A stretch of DNA of 14,204 bases from Lysobacteraceae bacterium. Lineage in GTDB: Bacteria > Pseudomonadota > Gammaproteobacteria > Xanthomonadales > Xanthomonadaceae. Under the pieces are notes generated by a model. The model searched no databases and was not told where the DNA came from. It saw only the letters and a program-made list of their open reading frames with translations. This document shows positions 7,111-14,204 of the stretch, piece by piece; positions within the stretch are counted from its first letter, which is position 1; each line of letters begins with the position of its first letter. The translations under genes and the position numbers were made by a program. The stretch is from NCBI GenBank assembly GCA_004173415.1, contig SEHC01000014.1, positions 1 through 14,204 of the forward strand, in the 5' to 3' direction.

Positions 7111-7174
7111 AGCAATGGTGCGCAACTGCAGCAGTCCGCCGGACCCACTTGCCGGGGCCGCTAAACTGGCGGCG

Positions 7175-9385
7175 ATGCCTACCGATTCCGTCTTCCAGAT
7201 CGTCCTTCCCTTGCCGCTGCCGCAGGCGTTCGACTACCTGGCGCCGACCGGACACCTCCCCACCCTGGCCGATGTCGGCAAGCGGGTGCGGGTTCCGTTC
7301 GGGTCGCGCGAGATGACCGGGGTGGTGGTCGGCGCCGACCCGCCGGCCGCCGGCTCACCCGAGCTGCGCCAGGTCCTGGCCCTGCTGGATACGACACCGA
7401 CCCTGCAGGGGGAACTTCTGGAATCGCTGCGCTGGCTGGCGCGCTATACCCACGCGCCCCTCGGCGAAGTCCTGGCCACGGCCCTGCCAGCACTGCTGCG
7501 CCAGGGGGAACCGGCACCGGATACCCATGCATGGGCCTGGCGACTGACTGCGGAGGGCATCGCCCAGGTTCCCCGCCTGCGTCCCGGCACACGCCCACGG
7601 CTGCTGGCCGAACGGCTGCTGGCTTCGGCCAGCGACGAAGACCACCTGGACCTGCACCTGGAGGGCTGGCGCACTGCAGCCCGCGCCCTGGGCAAACGCG
7701 GGCTGGTCGAACGCGTGCCAACTCCGGCCTCCGCACTAGCCCCCGAACCCGGACCCGGGCCGCGGTTGAATCCCGAACAGCAGCTCGCGGTGGAGGCGAT
7801 CCTGGCGACCGAGGGCTTCGCGCCGCTGCTCCTGGATGGGGTCACCGGCAGCGGCAAGACCGAGGTCTACCTGCAGGCGATCGCGGACTGCCTGCAACGC
7901 GGCAGGCAGGCGCTGGTGCTGGTGCCGGAAATAGGCCTGACGCCGCAGACCCTGGCCCGTTTCCGGCAGCGCCTGGGTGTGCCGGTGCTGGCCCTGCATT
8001 CGGGCTTGAGTGACCGGGAACGCGCCCGCGGCTGGGCCGCCTTCGCAAGGAACCAGGCCCGCGTCGCCGTGGGCACGCGCTCGGCGGTGTTCACCCCGTT
8101 GCCGCACGCCGGGCTGATCATCATCGACGAGGAGCACGATGCCAGCTACAAGCAGCAGGACGGGATCCGCTACCACGCACGCGATTTCGCCCTGGTGCGG
8201 GCCAAGGCGCTGGGCGTTCCGGTCATCCTTGGCAGCGCCACGCCCTCGCTGGAATCGTTGAACAACGCCTTGGGTGGACGCTACCGGCATCTGCGGCTCG
8301 GCCACCGCGCCGGTGATGCGAGGCCACCGTCTGTCCGCGTCCACGACCTGCGCAAGCGCGTGCTGTCGGCCGGCCTGTCCGCCGACACGCTGGCGGCGAT
8401 CGCCGGCACCCTCGATGGCGGCGGCCAGGTCCTGGTGTTCAAGAATCGTCGCGGCTACGCCCCGGTGCTGCTCTGCCACGACTGCGGCTGGAGCGCGCAA
8501 TGCAGGCGATGCGATTCCCCCATGACCGTGCATGGGGCGGGCCGGCGCCTGCAATGCCATCACTGCGGCGCGCGCCAGGGCGTTCCGCCCGCGTGCCCGG
8601 ACTGCGGCGGGTTGGCCCTGCAACCGCAAGGCATCGGCACTGAACGCATCGAGGAGCTGCTGGCGGAAAAATTCCCCGACGTGCCCGTGCTGCGCATCGA
8701 CCGCAGCACCACCCAACGTCGCGATGCGCTGGCCGGCCACCTGCTGAAGCTGGGCGACCGTCCCGGCATCCTGGTCGGCACCCAGATCCTGGCCAAGGGC
8801 CACGACCTGCCGCACCTGACCCTGGTCGTCGTGGTCGGAGTGGACGAGGGTCTGTTCTCCTCAGACTTCCGCGCGGGCGAAAAACTGGCCCAGCAGCTGA
8901 TCCAGGTCGCCGGGCGGGCCGGCCGCGCGCGCAAGCCCGGCGAAGTGATGCTGCAGACCCACCATCCCGACCACCCTTTGCTCAACACGCTGATCAGCGG
9001 CGGTTACCACGCCTTTGCCCATGCAGAGCTGGAGCAGCGCCAGGCCGCCGGCTTCCCGCCGTTCGCGCACCTGGCCCTGCTGCGCGCCGAAGCCACGCAC
9101 GTCGAGGCCGCCAATGCCTTCCTGCTGGCCGCACGCGCGCAGTTCGACTCCAGCGCTACGCGCCACGCGGGCGCAAAGGAAGCTGCGAGCACGGAACTGC
9201 AAGGCCCGCTCCCCGCCCCCATGGCGCGACGGGCCGGCATGCACCGGATGCAGTTGCTGTTGTGTTCCGCACGCCGACGCGACCTGCATGCCCTGCTCGA
9301 CACAGCCCTGCCGGGCATCCATGCCTCGCCGGAAGCGCGCAAGGTCCGCTGGTCGCTGGATGTGGATCCGCAAGACCTTTACTGA
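7175..9385 (+). CDS. priA: Primosomal protein N' (replication restart helicase PriA)
   Basis: This 736-residue protein (E. coli PriA is 732) is the superfamily 2 3'-5' DNA helicase that recognises stalled forks and D-loops and loads the primosome for replication restart. The order is an N-terminal 3'-DNA-binding domain (FQIVLPLPLPQAFDYLAP..., GKRVRVPFG), a winged-helix region, then the helicase core. Walker A is GVTGSGKTE (222-230), the Walker B/DEAH-type box is DEEH (318-321), and GSATPS (353-358) follows. The zinc region has eight cysteines, C434, C437, C443, C446, C461, C464, C474 and C477. Helicase motifs V and VI are GTQILAKGHD (535-544) and QVAGRAGR (577-584). The ATG at 7175 is chosen because it gives the standard PriA N-terminus. 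A frame open from 6965 would add 70 residues with no PriA character, running through the DnaA boxes. No Shine-Dalgarno sequence is evident. Confidence 0.97.
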   Translation: MPTDSVFQIVLPLPLPQAFDYLAPTGHLPTLADVGKRVRVPFGSREMTGVVVGADPPAAGSPELRQVLALLDTTPTLQGELLESLRWLARYTHAPLGEVLATALPALLRQGEPAPDTHAWAWRLTAEGIAQVPRLRPGTRPRLLAERLLASASDEDHLDLHLEGWRTAARALGKRGLVERVPTPASALAPEPGPGPRLNPEQQLAVEAILATEGFAPLLLDGVTGSGKTEVYLQAIADCLQRGRQALVLVPEIGLTPQTLARFRQRLGVPVLALHSGLSDRERARGWAAFARNQARVAVGTRSAVFTPLPHAGLIIIDEEHDASYKQQDGIRYHARDFALVRAKALGVPVILGSATPSLESLNNALGGRYRHLRLGHRAGDARPPSVRVHDLRKRVLSAGLSADTLAAIAGTLDGGGQVLVFKNRRGYAPVLLCHDCGWSAQCRRCDSPMTVHGAGRRLQCHHCGARQGVPPACPDCGGLALQPQGIGTERIEELLAEKFPDVPVLRIDRSTTQRRDALAGHLLKLGDRPGILVGTQILAKGHDLPHLTLVVVVGVDEGLFSSDFRAGEKLAQQLIQVAGRAGRARKPGEVMLQTHHPDHPLLNTLISGGYHAFAHAELEQRQAAGFPPFAHLALLRAEATHVEAANAFLLAARAQFDSSATRHAGAKEAASTELQGPLPAPMARRAGMHRMQLLLCSARRRDLHALLDTALPGIHASPEARKVRWSLDVDPQDLY

Positions 9386-9432
9386 TTCCCCGGCGACCTC
9401 GCAACCAGCGGCGGCCATGAAACAATCGCCGC

Positions 9433-10752
9433 ATGGATAACGCCATCGAACTGTCGCCCCGCCAGCGCCTCCGCAGCATCTTCAGCGGTTCGGTTGGAAA
9501 CCTGGTCGAGTGGTACGACTGGTATGTCTATGCGGCTTTCTCGCTCTATTTCGCCAGGACGTTCTTTCCCCAGGGCGACCAGAACTCCCAGCTGCTGAAC
9601 ACCGCCGCGGTGTTCGCGGTCGGCTTCCTCATGCGCCCGCTGGGAGGCTGGCTGCTCGGCCGCTACGCCGACCGCCGCGGCCGCAAGGCCGCGCTGATGC
9701 TGTCGGTGCTGATGATGTGCGCCGGCTCGCTGATCATCACCTTCACTCCGGGGTACGCAAGCATCGGGATCCTGGCGCCGGTCCTGCTCGTGCTGGCGCG
9801 CCTGCTCCAGGGGCTGAGCGTGGGTGGCGAGTACGGCACATCGGCGACCTACCTCAGCGAGATGGCCACGCGCGAGCATCGAGGCTTCTGGTCCAGCTTC
9901 CAGTACGTCACCCTGGTGATGGGCCACCTGCTCGCGCTTGGCGTCCTGATACTGTTGCAGCGCGTATTCCTCAGCGACGAACAGTTGCGCGACTGGGGCT
10001 GGCGCATACCTTTCGCCATCGGCGCCCTGGCCGCGGTCACCGCGCTGTGGCTGCGTCGGAACATGGTCGAAACCGAATCGTTCGCGCGCAGGAGCGCCGA
10101 CACGTCGGGTACACGGAAAGCGGGCACCGTGGCTGCGCTGATGCGATATCCGCGCGCGGTGCTGACCGTGGTCGGACTGACCATGGGCGGTACGCTGGCG
10201 TTCTACACCTACACGACCTACATGCACAAATTCCTGGTCAACAGCGCCGGCATGGATTCGCGCACCGCCAGCTTGCTCAATGCCTCCACCCTGTTCGTGT
10301 ACATGTTGCTGCAACCGGTGGTCGGCGCGCTGTCCGACCGCATCGGCAGGCGCCCGGTGCTGATCGCCTTCGGCATCCTGGGAGTGCTCTTCACCGTGCC
10401 CATCCTGGCCCGGCTGCAATCGGTGCAGACGGCGACGCAGGCGTTCTGGCTGATCACCGCCGCCCTGTGCATCGTCAGCGGCTATACCGCGATCAATGCG
10501 GTGGTGAAGGCGGAGCTGTTCCCGGTCGAGATCCGCGCACTCGGCGTGGGCCTGCCGTATGCGCTGACCGTCGCAATCTTCGGCGGCACCGCCGAGTACG
10601 TCGCCCTCTGGTTCAAGGAGATCGGACGGGAGAGCGGCTTCTACTGGTACGTCACCGCGTGCATAGGCTGCTCGCTGCTGGTGTACCTGGCGATGCCGGA
10701 CACGCGCGCCCATTCCCTGATCGACCGCGACTACGCCAGGCCTTCCCCATGA
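9433..10752 (+). CDS. kgtP: MFS metabolite:H+ symporter, alpha-ketoglutarate permease (KgtP-like)
   Basis: This 439-residue inner-membrane transporter belongs to the metabolite:H+ symporter (MHS) branch of the major facilitator superfamily. Long stretches read like E. coli KgtP: GNLVEWYDWYVYAAFSLYFA (22-41), FAVGFLMRPLGGWLLGR (61-77), QGLSVGGEYGTSATYLSEMA (126-145) and WGWRIPFAIGA (188-198). MFS motif A appears after TM2 (GRYADRRGRK, 76-85) and again in the second half (SDRIGRRP, 301-308). About 12 membrane segments are visible. The expected role is proton-driven uptake of 2-oxoglutarate or a related dicarboxylate; the exact substrate is inferred. It begins 47 bases after priA with no terminator between and no obvious Shine-Dalgarno sequence. 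It overlaps the following NADH dehydrogenase gene by ATGA. Confidence 0.93.
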   Translation: MDNAIELSPRQRLRSIFSGSVGNLVEWYDWYVYAAFSLYFARTFFPQGDQNSQLLNTAAVFAVGFLMRPLGGWLLGRYADRRGRKAALMLSVLMMCAGSLIITFTPGYASIGILAPVLLVLARLLQGLSVGGEYGTSATYLSEMATREHRGFWSSFQYVTLVMGHLLALGVLILLQRVFLSDEQLRDWGWRIPFAIGALAAVTALWLRRNMVETESFARRSADTSGTRKAGTVAALMRYPRAVLTVVGLTMGGTLAFYTYTTYMHKFLVNSAGMDSRTASLLNASTLFVYMLLQPVVGALSDRIGRRPVLIAFGILGVLFTVPILARLQSVQTATQAFWLITAALCIVSGYTAINAVVKAELFPVEIRALGVGLPYALTVAIFGGTAEYVALWFKEIGRESGFYWYVTACIGCSLLVYLAMPDTRAHSLIDRDYARPSP

Positions 10753-12029
10753 CCAGCGATTCCCTTCCCCATGTCGTCATAGTCGGCGGCGGTTTCAGCG
10801 GCCTTTGGGCCACGCGCGCGTTGGCCGGTGCGCCGGTGCGGATCACCCTGGTCGACCGCTGCAACCACCACCTGTTCCAGCCCTTGCTCTACCAGGTGGC
10901 TACCGCAGGCCTGTCATCGCCCGATATCGCCGCGCCGTTGCGCCATATCCTGCGCAAGCAGCGCAACGTGGAAGTCCGCCTGGCCGAAGTGCGCGCGATT
11001 GCCGCCGCAGACAGGCACGTCACTCTGGAAGACGGAAGCTGCCTCGCGTTCGACTATCTGCTGGTGGCCACGGGTGCGACCCACGCCTATTTCGGCCACG
11101 ACGAATGGGCGGCACATGCGCCAGGCTTGAAGACCCTGGAAGACGCGCTGCATTTACGCCGGCACCTGCTGCTTGCGTTCGAGCGCGCCGAAGCGGAGCC
11201 GGACCCGTACAAACGCGCGGCGTGGCTGAGCTTCGCGATCGTCGGCGGTGGCCCGACCGGGGTGGAACTGGCCGGGACACTGGCGGAAATCGCGCGCCAC
11301 ACCCTGGTCAATGAGTTCCGCAACATCAACCCCTCCGATGCGCGGGTGCGCCTGGTGGAAGCGGGACCGCGTGTACTGGCGTCCTTCCCCGAGGATCTGT
11401 CGCAGAAGGCACGCCGGCAACTGGAGAAGCTGGGCGTTGAAGTCGTTACCGGCAGCGCGGTCACCGACATCGACGAAACCGGTTATCGCCTCGGTGGTGT
11501 TTTCGTCCCCGCGCGCACCGTGGTCTGGGCCGCGGGCGTGGCGGCTTCACCCCTGGGCCAGTCGCTGGGCGTGCCGCTGGACAGGGCCGGTCGCGTGCCG
11601 GTGGGGGCCGACCTGAGCGTGCCGGGTCATGCGAACATCTTCGTCGCCGGAGACCTGGCGGCGGTGCAGTACGACGGCAAGCCAGTGCCTGGCGTGGCCC
11701 CGGCTGCCAAGCAGATGGGGCGCCAGGTCGCCGCGTCGATCCGGGCACGGCTCGACGGCACGACCGCAGGCGCATTCAAATACAAGGACTTCGGCAATCT
11801 CGCCACCATCGGCAGGATGGCGGCGATCGTCCACTTCCGGCGACTCAAGTTGTCAGGGCTGCTGGCCTGGTGGTTCTGGCTGGCTGCGCATGTGTTCTTC
11901 CTGATCGGCTTCCGCAATCGCCTGGTGGTGTTGCTCAACTGGGCCTGGGCGTATTGGAGCTACCAGCGCGGCGCGCGGATCATCTTGGGACACGATGACG
12001 ATCAGCCGCGGTCCACGCGGCAGGCGTAA
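10749..12029 (+). CDS. ndh: Type II NADH:quinone oxidoreductase (NDH-2)
   Basis: This 426-residue FAD-dependent NADH dehydrogenase passes electrons from cytosolic NADH to membrane quinone without pumping protons. The first Rossmann fold, for FAD, has VVIVGGGFSGLWATRAL (9-25), then HHLFQPLLYQVATAGLS (40-56), a typical NDH-2 block. The second fold, for NADH, has FAIVGGGPTGVELAG (162-176). The FAD-closing motif FVAGDLA is at 298-304, and AAKQMGRQ (319-326) corresponds to the quinone-site AQxAxQ region. The C-terminal part (about 365-405) is hydrophobic with aromatic clusters (LLAWWFWLAAHVFFLIG), the membrane-association segment usual in this family. The ATG lies inside the kgtP stop (ATGA, four-base overlap), so translation is probably coupled. 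The same frame is open far upstream, but that part is a shadow of kgtP. The tail overlaps the convergent DUF1203 gene by 28 bases. Confidence 0.94.
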   Translation: MTSDSLPHVVIVGGGFSGLWATRALAGAPVRITLVDRCNHHLFQPLLYQVATAGLSSPDIAAPLRHILRKQRNVEVRLAEVRAIAAADRHVTLEDGSCLAFDYLLVATGATHAYFGHDEWAAHAPGLKTLEDALHLRRHLLLAFERAEAEPDPYKRAAWLSFAIVGGGPTGVELAGTLAEIARHTLVNEFRNINPSDARVRLVEAGPRVLASFPEDLSQKARRQLEKLGVEVVTGSAVTDIDETGYRLGGVFVPARTVVWAAGVAASPLGQSLGVPLDRAGRVPVGADLSVPGHANIFVAGDLAAVQYDGKPVPGVAPAAKQMGRQVAASIRARLDGTTAGAFKYKDFGNLATIGRMAAIVHFRRLKLSGLLAWWFWLAAHVFFLIGFRNRLVVLLNWAWAYWSYQRGARIILGHDDDQPRSTRQA

Positions 12030-12469
12030 CACCCTCGCCGTGCGTTGTGGACGTGCAGCCAGGCAGCACGTTCGTCTCCGAAGAAGCGCGGAATCAAAGC
12101 TTCCAGCGCCGCCCCTTCGATGACCTCGGCATCCAGCATCCAGCCCTGGGCATCGTAGCTGCGCACGGACAGCAGGCGGTTGCGCTGCTGATCGGGCACG
12201 GAATTGCGTCGCTGCGCCGACGCGCGTGCCGTCTCCCGCACGAATATCGGTCCTTCGGCGCGGTAGGGCGTATCCACGTCGAGATGTCGCCACGACAAGA
12301 GCAGCACCCATTCGCCCACTCGCGCGTCCTCCAGCGATACGCGGCAGGGAAACCCCGGATACGTGTCGGCCTTGGTCCTTACTACGCCACGCGCAGTGAG
12401 CTCTGCTTCATCGAGGCCGAACAGGGGCAGGAACGGCTCTATCGCCAACCCGCTCACGAGGTAGTCCAT
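12002..12469 (-). CDS. DUF1203 domain-containing protein
   Basis: This 155-residue protein of unknown function spans essentially one DUF1203 domain. Visible family features are GFPCRVSLEDARVGEWVLLLSWRHLDVDTPYRAEGPIFVRE (about residues 39-79) and a His/Cys/Arg-rich end, HVHNARRGCYACRVDRG, near the C-terminus. There is no signal peptide or membrane segment, so it is probably cytosolic. The start is set at the ATG of 12469 because GGAG lies six bases upstream. A GTG four codons earlier (12481) is also in frame but destroys that spacing. It is separated from rpoH by an intrinsic terminator and so probably has its own promoter. A TTGAAT/GATATC pair at 12549-12554 and 12526-12531 (minus strand) is only a weak candidate. 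Its last 28 bases overlap the 3' end of the NDH-2 gene on the other strand. Confidence 0.85.
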   Translation of the reverse strand: MDYLVSGLAIEPFLPLFGLDEAELTARGVVRTKADTYPGFPCRVSLEDARVGEWVLLLSWRHLDVDTPYRAEGPIFVRETARASAQRRNSVPDQQRNRLLSVRSYDAQGWMLDAEVIEGAALEALIPRFFGDERAAWLHVHNARRGCYACRVDRG

Positions 12470-12567
12470 GACGCGCTCCACTATGGGTTCGCGCCTAGGC
12501 TAGGCCGGCTGAAAATACACTGATATCCGATTCGTGCGGCTTCGATTCAACCTTCTCCGCAAACAAG

Positions 12568-12594
12568 AACGGCCCGGTACCAGACCGGGCCGTT
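12568..12594 (-). terminator. Rho-independent terminator of rpoH
   Basis: AACGGCCCGGT (12568-12578) and ACCGGGCCGTT (12584-12594) form a perfect 11-bp GC-rich stem with a 5-base loop. On the minus strand it is followed by CTTGTTTG, a T-rich tract. It lies 24 bases past the rpoH stop codon, which is the standard placement. Confidence 0.88.
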
Positions 12595-12617
12595 CAAAGC
12601 GATGCGATCGATTGCGA

Positions 12618-13505
<888 letters not shown>

Positions 13506-13521
13506 TTTAGCAGTCGCGAGC

Positions 13522-13557
13522 TTGGACTGCTAAACACGGGCGGAGTTCCACTGTTCC
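13522..13557 (-). promoter_or_regulatory. Candidate sigma-E (RpoE)-type promoter of rpoH, with tandem GGAAC
   Basis: On the minus strand GGAAC occurs twice, at 13553-13557 and 13545-13549, eight bases apart. The inner copy reads GGAACT and is followed, 18 bases after GGAAC, by TCCAA (13522-13526). This fits the sigma-E layout GGAACTT-N15/16-TCnAA with one imperfect -35 base. Sigma-E control of rpoH is known in E. coli. The predicted start site would leave a very short leader before the ATG at 13505. Confidence 0.42.
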
Positions 13558-13582
13558 AACCGCGGGACCCTGGCGTTAGTTA

Positions 13583-13610
13583 AGTATTCGTAAATTCATA
13601 AACGAAACAA
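13583..13610 (-). promoter_or_regulatory. Candidate second, sigma-70-like promoter of rpoH
   Basis: An AT-rich island stands out in otherwise GC-rich DNA. On the minus strand TTGTTT (13605-13610) and AATACT (13583-13588) are separated by 16 bases and match the housekeeping hexamers at about 3/6 and 4/6. Multiple rpoH promoters are usual in proteobacteria, but the matches are modest. Confidence 0.28.
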
Positions 13611-13831
13611 TCCGCTGACTGAGGAGCGCCCACCCGCCCCGTCCACTTTGGCCAGCTGCCCCTGACCCTCTCTGGCCGGCTATCCATAGCGCGCAGGCCT
13701 GGTAACTCTGCAGCTTGTCGAAACCGACTGCGTCTTCCTGCCGCCCTGAGGGTTCGCCGCGGACAGCGTAGCGTTGAGAAGGCCTGCAAAAATGCGCTGC
13801 CGCCCGCCAGGCCTGGGCTCTGATAGCTCAA

Positions 13832-14065
13832 TCACTTTTCGGTAGCGGTTCCAGGAATCAACTTTGCCAGGAAGGACTTCTCTTGGTGTTCGCGGTACTC
13901 CCATTCGATGCCGGAAATGTTCTGGATCCGCAGTCGGAGGGTTCGAGGGATGGTGAGCTGATTACTCGCCGTCGTTGAGGAACTGGCTGGCCGGTGCGAC
14001 GTGTGAACGCACAAGGTGCTTTTCTGACAGCGATGGGCCGACGCGACAGCCTCCGCGCCGGACAA
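13832..14065 (-). pseudogene. Possible remnant of an AbrB-like antitoxin gene
   Basis: This 77-codon frame opens only with TTG, and that codon sits against the T tract of the rRNA terminator, so it is a poor gene. Its C-terminal 45 residues look more protein-like than its start: SNQLTIPRTLRLRIQ followed by IEWEYREHQEKSFLAKLIPG. This resembles the swapped-hairpin (SpoVT/AbrB) pattern, in which a G-Q-V-T-I-P-x-x-x-R strand-turn-helix is followed by an acidic strand. The glycine-rich turn typical of the fold is missing and no toxin gene follows. It may be a decayed antitoxin or a chance resemblance. Confidence 0.2.
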
Positions 14066-14068
14066 AGA

Positions 14069-14100
14069 AAAACGCCACCTCCTTACGGAGATGGCGTTTT
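14069..14100 (-). terminator. Intrinsic terminator of the rRNA operon
   Basis: The arms 14069-14082 and 14087-14100 pair over 14 positions, with one G-U wobble in the minus-strand RNA, around a GUAA (GNRA) tetraloop. On the minus strand the stem ends in a TTTT run continuing into TCTTTG. It lies ten bases past the 3' end of 5S rRNA, so it closes the rRNA operon. Confidence 0.9.
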
Positions 14101-14110
14101 GGGTAAAGAC

Positions 14111-14204
14111 CCTGGCGATGACCTACTCTTGCATGGCTTAAGCCACACTACCATCGGCGCAGCTGCGTTTCACTTCCGAGTTCGGGATGGGATCGGGTGG
14201 TTCC
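14111..14204 (-). rRNA. rrf: 5S ribosomal RNA, 3' part (5' end beyond the window)
   Basis: The reverse complement reads as the body of gammaproteobacterial 5S rRNA. It has GGAACCACCCGATCCCATCC, then CCGAACTCGGAAGTGAAACGC, CGCCGATGGTAGTGTGG and the closing AGAGTAGGTCATCGCCAGG. About 94 bases are present of a usual 115-120; the 5' end lies to the right of the window. The remaining rRNA genes should follow in that direction. The boundary at 14111 is set by the closing CGCCAGG and could be off by a base or two. Confidence 0.95.

Larger units (their letters stand above)
6717..7174. promoter_or_regulatory. 458-bp divergent intergenic region between the sigma-like gene and priA
   Basis: No gene is supported here. 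The stretch must carry promoters for both flanking genes. It contains an AT-rich patch (6897-6970, about 38% G+C), a perfect inverted pair of DnaA boxes (7031-7059), two weaker DnaA-like boxes (6843-6851 and 7022-7030) and three GCTGGCAC elements. A TAAGAT at 6745-6750 on the minus strand is a possible -10 for the sigma-like gene, and TAAACT at 7162-7167 a possible -10 for a nearly leaderless priA. Neither has a convincing -35. Confidence 0.6.
13506..14068. other. 563-bp stretch between rpoH and the rRNA operon end, no convincing gene
   Basis: Apart from the rpoH promoter candidates at its left edge, I see no supported gene. Short open frames of 74-83 codons exist on the minus strand (13580-13831 and 13680-13904). 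They lack good starts and recognisable motifs and overlap each other, as expected from GC-rich non-coding DNA. One other frame (13832-14065) has a protein-like C-terminal half and is listed separately. Confidence 0.5.

Noticed and set aside
6965..7174. 70-codon in-frame N-terminal extension of priA
   Set aside because: It carries no PriA-like sequence, runs through the DnaA-box palindrome and has the base composition of intergenic DNA. The ATG at 7175 gives the family's normal N-terminus.
6717..7174. Chromosomal origin oriC
   Set aside because: dnaA, dnaN, recF, gyrB and rpmH are not nearby, and only two boxes match the consensus exactly. An accessory or regulatory DnaA site is more likely, but GC skew of the full genome would decide.
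9510..10748. Long frame upstream of and continuous with the NDH-2 gene, suggesting a large fusion protein
   Set aside because: This part is the out-of-frame shadow of the kgtP gene, whose own frame encodes an unmistakable MFS transporter. NDH-2 begins at its own ATG.

Overview
The window is GC-rich (roughly two thirds G+C), compactly coded chromosomal DNA. The RpoH, PriA, Lrp and KgtP-like proteins, the DUF3106 gene beside a sigma-like gene, and the 5S rRNA tail all fit a gammaproteobacterium of the Lysobacteraceae/Xanthomonadaceae (Lysobacter, Luteimonas or Pseudoxanthomonas type). This placement is inferred from protein character; no search was run. The window is mostly core chromosome. I see no transposase, prophage, CRISPR array or tRNA.

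Left part (1-5089): an Lrp regulator (+) converges on a short-chain dehydrogenase (-). The dehydrogenase diverges from a small lipoprotein (+), which converges through a hairpin on sppA (signal peptide peptidase, -). Upstream of sppA on the same strand is a NorM-type MATE exporter.

Middle (5090-9385): a two-gene minus-strand unit with a 14-base overlap encodes a membrane protein whose N-terminal half looks like a degenerate ECF sigma factor, followed by a DUF3106 protein. It diverges from priA (+). The 458-bp gap between them is the most unusual non-coding stretch here. It holds a perfect inverted pair of canonical DnaA boxes, further near-consensus boxes, an AT-rich patch and three copies of GCTGGCAC.

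Right part (9386-14204): a KgtP-like dicarboxylate/proton symporter overlaps a type II NADH dehydrogenase by ATGA, suggesting a coupled unit for 2-oxoacid uptake and NADH oxidation. The dehydrogenase gene runs tail-to-tail, with a 28-base overlap, into a DUF1203 gene (-). Upstream of that, on the same strand, is rpoH (heat-shock sigma factor) with a strong terminator and a plausible sigma-E-type promoter. The right edge is the 3' part of a 5S rRNA gene (-) with its intrinsic terminator, the end of an rRNA operon entering from the right. About 560 bp between that terminator and rpoH holds no convincing gene, only a possible AbrB-like antitoxin remnant.

The best candidates for something new are the sigma-like/transmembrane fusion with its DUF3106 partner and the DnaA-box cluster upstream of priA.
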